DNA of 7,397 nt, taken from contig JAOPYU010000259.1 in NCBI GenBank assembly GCA_025964455.1, forward strand, positions 1 to 7,397. Reading direction: 5' to 3'. A program made the translations under genes and the position numbers. A model generated the notes under the pieces. It saw only the letters and a list, made by a program, of their open reading frames with translations. It was not told the origin of the DNA and ran no database searches. This document shows, piece by piece, positions 5,706-7,397 of the stretch. This stretch comes from Thermoleophilia bacterium (GTDB lineage: Bacteria; Actinomycetota; Thermoleophilia; Gaiellales; SKUG01). Position 1 is the first letter of the stretch; the number at the start of each line of letters is the position of its first letter.

Positions 5706-7397
5706 TCAGGCTTCGGTGGCGACCCGTCGCGTGAATCGCAGCGCGTCGGGACCATCCGCGTCAACCTCGACCGCGTCGCCGGGCAGGAACTCGCCCGCGA
5801 GCAGTCGCTGCGCGAGCGGGTTCTCGAGCATCCGCTGGATCGCACGCTTCAGCGGTCGCGCGCCATACACCGGGTCGTAGCCGACCGCGGCCAGCGCATC
5901 CATCGCGGCCTCGCTCACCCGCAGCTCCAGGTCGCGCTCGGCGACGCGCGCGGCGACCCGGCGCAGCTGGATCTCCACGATGTGGCGCAGCTCCTCGCGC
6001 TCGAGCGGCGAGAACACGGTCATCTCGTCGAGGCGGTTGAGGAACTCCGGGCGGAAGTGCTCGCGCACGTCGGCGAGCACCGCCTCGCGCTCCTGGTCGC
6101 CGAGGATGCCCAGCTGCAGGTGGCTGGAGCCGAGGTTGCTCGTCATGCAGATGATCGAATTGCGGAAGTCGACCGTCCGGCCCTGCCCGTCGGTCAGGCG
6201 ACCGTCGTCGAGCACCTGCAGGAGCACGCCGAACACGTCGGGGTGCGCCTTCTCGATCTCGTCGAGCAGCAGCACGCAGTACGGGCGCCGCCGCACCGCC
6301 TCGGTGAGCTGGCCGCCCTCCTCGTAGCCGACGTAGCCGGGGGGAGCCCCGATCAGGCGCGAGACCGAGTGCTTCTCCATGTACTCGGACATGTCGATGC
6401 GGACCATCGCCTGGTCGTCGTCGAACAGGAACTCCGCGAGCGAACGCGCGAGCTCGGTCTTCCCCACGCCCGACGGACCCAGGAACAGGAACGAGCCGAT
6501 CGGCCGCGCCTCGTCGGCGAGCCCGGCGCGCGATCGACGGATCGCATCGCTCACGGCCTGGACCGCCTCGTCCTGGCCGACGACGCGCTGGTGGAGGCGC
6601 TCCTCCATCTGCAGCAGCTTCTCGGCCTCGCCCTCGAGCAGCTTGGAGACCGGGATGCCGGTCCAACGGCTCACGACGGCGGCGATGTCGTCGGCGTCGA
6701 CCTCCTCCTTGAGCAGCTCCTCACCGTTGGCGCGCAGCGATGTCAGTCGCTCCTGACAGCCGGCGAGCTGCTTCTCGATGTCGGAGGCGTCGCCGTAGCG
6801 AAGTCGCGCGGCGGTCTCGTAGTCGGCGACCCGCTCGGCCTGCTCGGCCTCGAAGCGGACGCGCTCGAGCCGTTCGGTGAGCGCGGCCATCTCGTCCATC
6901 AGGCCCTTCTCGCCCTCCCACTGCGCGCGCAGGGTCGATGCGCTCGCGCGCAGCTCGGCGACCTCCTCCTCGAGCCGCGCGAGCCGCGCCTTGGCGGCCT
7001 CGTCGGTCTCGCGCTTGAGCAGCTCCAGCTCGATCATCAGCTGGTCGATGCGCCGCTCGGTGCGGTCCAGCTCCTCGGGCCGTGAATCGACCTGCATCCG
7101 GAGCATCGCGGCGGCCTCGTCCATGAGGTCGATCGCCTTGTCGGGCAGCTGGCGGTCGCTGATGTAGCGGTTGGAGAGCTGCGCCGCGGCGACGAGCGCC
7201 GAGTCGGTGATGCGGATCTTGTGGTGGGACTCGTAGCGCTCCTTGAGTCCGCGCAGGATCCCGATCGTCGCGGGCTCCGTGGGCTCTCCCACGAAGACGG
7301 GGGAGAAGCGGCGCTCGTGCGCGGCGTCCTTCTCGATGCCGGTGCGGTACTCGTCGAGCGTTGTCGCGCCGACGACGCGCAGCTCGCCGCGCGCGAG
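5706..7397 (-). CDS. clpB: ATP-dependent chaperone ClpB, C-terminal ~563 residues (5' end cut by window)
   Basis: This Hsp100 disaggregase threads aggregated proteins through a hexameric AAA+ ring together with DnaK. The frame is open to the window edge. The GTG at 7292 is internal, since conserved ClpB sequence precedes it (GATTLDEY, then [11 protein letters not shown] with the NBD1 arginine finger). Numbering from the first visible residue, the order is: end of NBD1 ([20 protein letters not shown] around 77-96) and a charged coiled-coil middle domain (~105-225, including [12 protein letters not shown]). NBD2 follows with Walker A GPSGVGKT (307-314), pore loop GYVGYEEGG (~354-362), Walker B LLLDE (376-380), sensor 1 TSN (419-421), arginine finger FLNR (452-455) and sensor 2 GARPLKR (512-518). 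The middle domain separates ClpB from ClpA and from the shorter-linker ClpC. About 300 N-terminal residues are missing. All visible catalytic residues are intact. Upstream regulation cannot be seen. Confidence 0.97.
   Translation of the reverse strand, partial: LARGELRVVGATTLDEYRTGIEKDAAHERRFSPVFVGEPTEPATIGILRGLKERYESHHKIRITDSALVAAAQLSNRYISDRQLPDKAIDLMDEAAAMLRMQVDSRPEELDRTERRIDQLMIELELLKRETDEAAKARLARLEEEVAELRASASTLRAQWEGEKGLMDEMAALTERLERVRFEAEQAERVADYETAARLRYGDASDIEKQLAGCQERLTSLRANGEELLKEEVDADDIAAVVSRWTGIPVSKLLEGEAEKLLQMEERLHQRVVGQDEAVQAVSDAIRRSRAGLADEARPIGSFLFLGPSGVGKTELARSLAEFLFDDDQAMVRIDMSEYMEKHSVSRLIGAPPGYVGYEEGGQLTEAVRRRPYCVLLLDEIEKAHPDVFGVLLQVLDDGRLTDGQGRTVDFRNSIICMTSNLGSSHLQLGILGDQEREAVLADVREHFRPEFLNRLDEMTVFSPLEREELRHIVEIQLRRVAARVAERDLELRVSEAAMDALAAVGYDPVYGARPLKRAIQRMLENPLAQRLLAGEFLPGDAVEVDADGPDALRFTRRVATEA

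Noticed and set aside
5601..7085. Very long + strand open frame (494 codons) opposite clpB
   Set aside because: It is the complement of a firmly identified gene. Its His/Arg/Leu/Glu-rich product resembles no family, and high GC suppresses stop codons in this antisense frame.

Overview
The window is very GC-rich throughout. It looks like a chromosomal segment of a flagellated, high-GC bacterium, most likely an actinobacterium. The evidence is the strong GC preference at third codon positions, GTG starts, and an eight-ligand zinc finger of the kind found at the N-terminus of many actinobacterial membrane proteins. It also includes a C-terminal peptidase domain resembling the actinobacterial ARB_07466-like LAS family. 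A deep-branching flagellated actinobacterial class such as Thermoleophilia would fit, but this is inference from composition and family resemblance, not a proven assignment.

Layout. (1) The left edge holds the last ~218 codons of a flagellin gene on the + strand. It ends at a strong stem-loop (726-757, UUCG tetraloop) that probably serves as a shared terminator. (2) Converging on it from the right is a minus-strand cluster of three genes, read 3486 to 771: fliM (GTG start), a long FliN/FliY-type protein overlapping fliM by 4 bases, and a small zinc-finger membrane protein. (3) A 275-base divergent intergenic region (3487-3761) separates fliM from a + strand gene for a LAS-type (M15-like) peptidoglycan peptidase. 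That gene has a low-complexity N-terminus and no signal peptide, and its leader can fold into two consecutive hairpins. (4) The peptidase gene converges on a minus-strand polytopic membrane protein gene with only 4 bases between the two stop codons. (5) The right edge is the 3' two-thirds of clpB on the minus strand, cut by the window end.

Biology. Flagellin forms the filament. FliM and the FliN-like protein form the C-ring switch that receives CheY-P and works with FliG. The divergent LAS peptidase is a candidate flagellum-associated wall hydrolase, by analogy with FlgJ-type enzymes; this is inference from position and the missing signal peptide. ClpB (protein disaggregase) and the membrane protein are probably outside the flagellar programme. 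No CRISPR array, tRNA, rRNA, insertion sequence or obvious prophage element was seen. The most interesting items are the signal-less peptidase, the unusually long FliN-like protein, and the zinc-finger membrane protein at the end of the switch-gene cluster.
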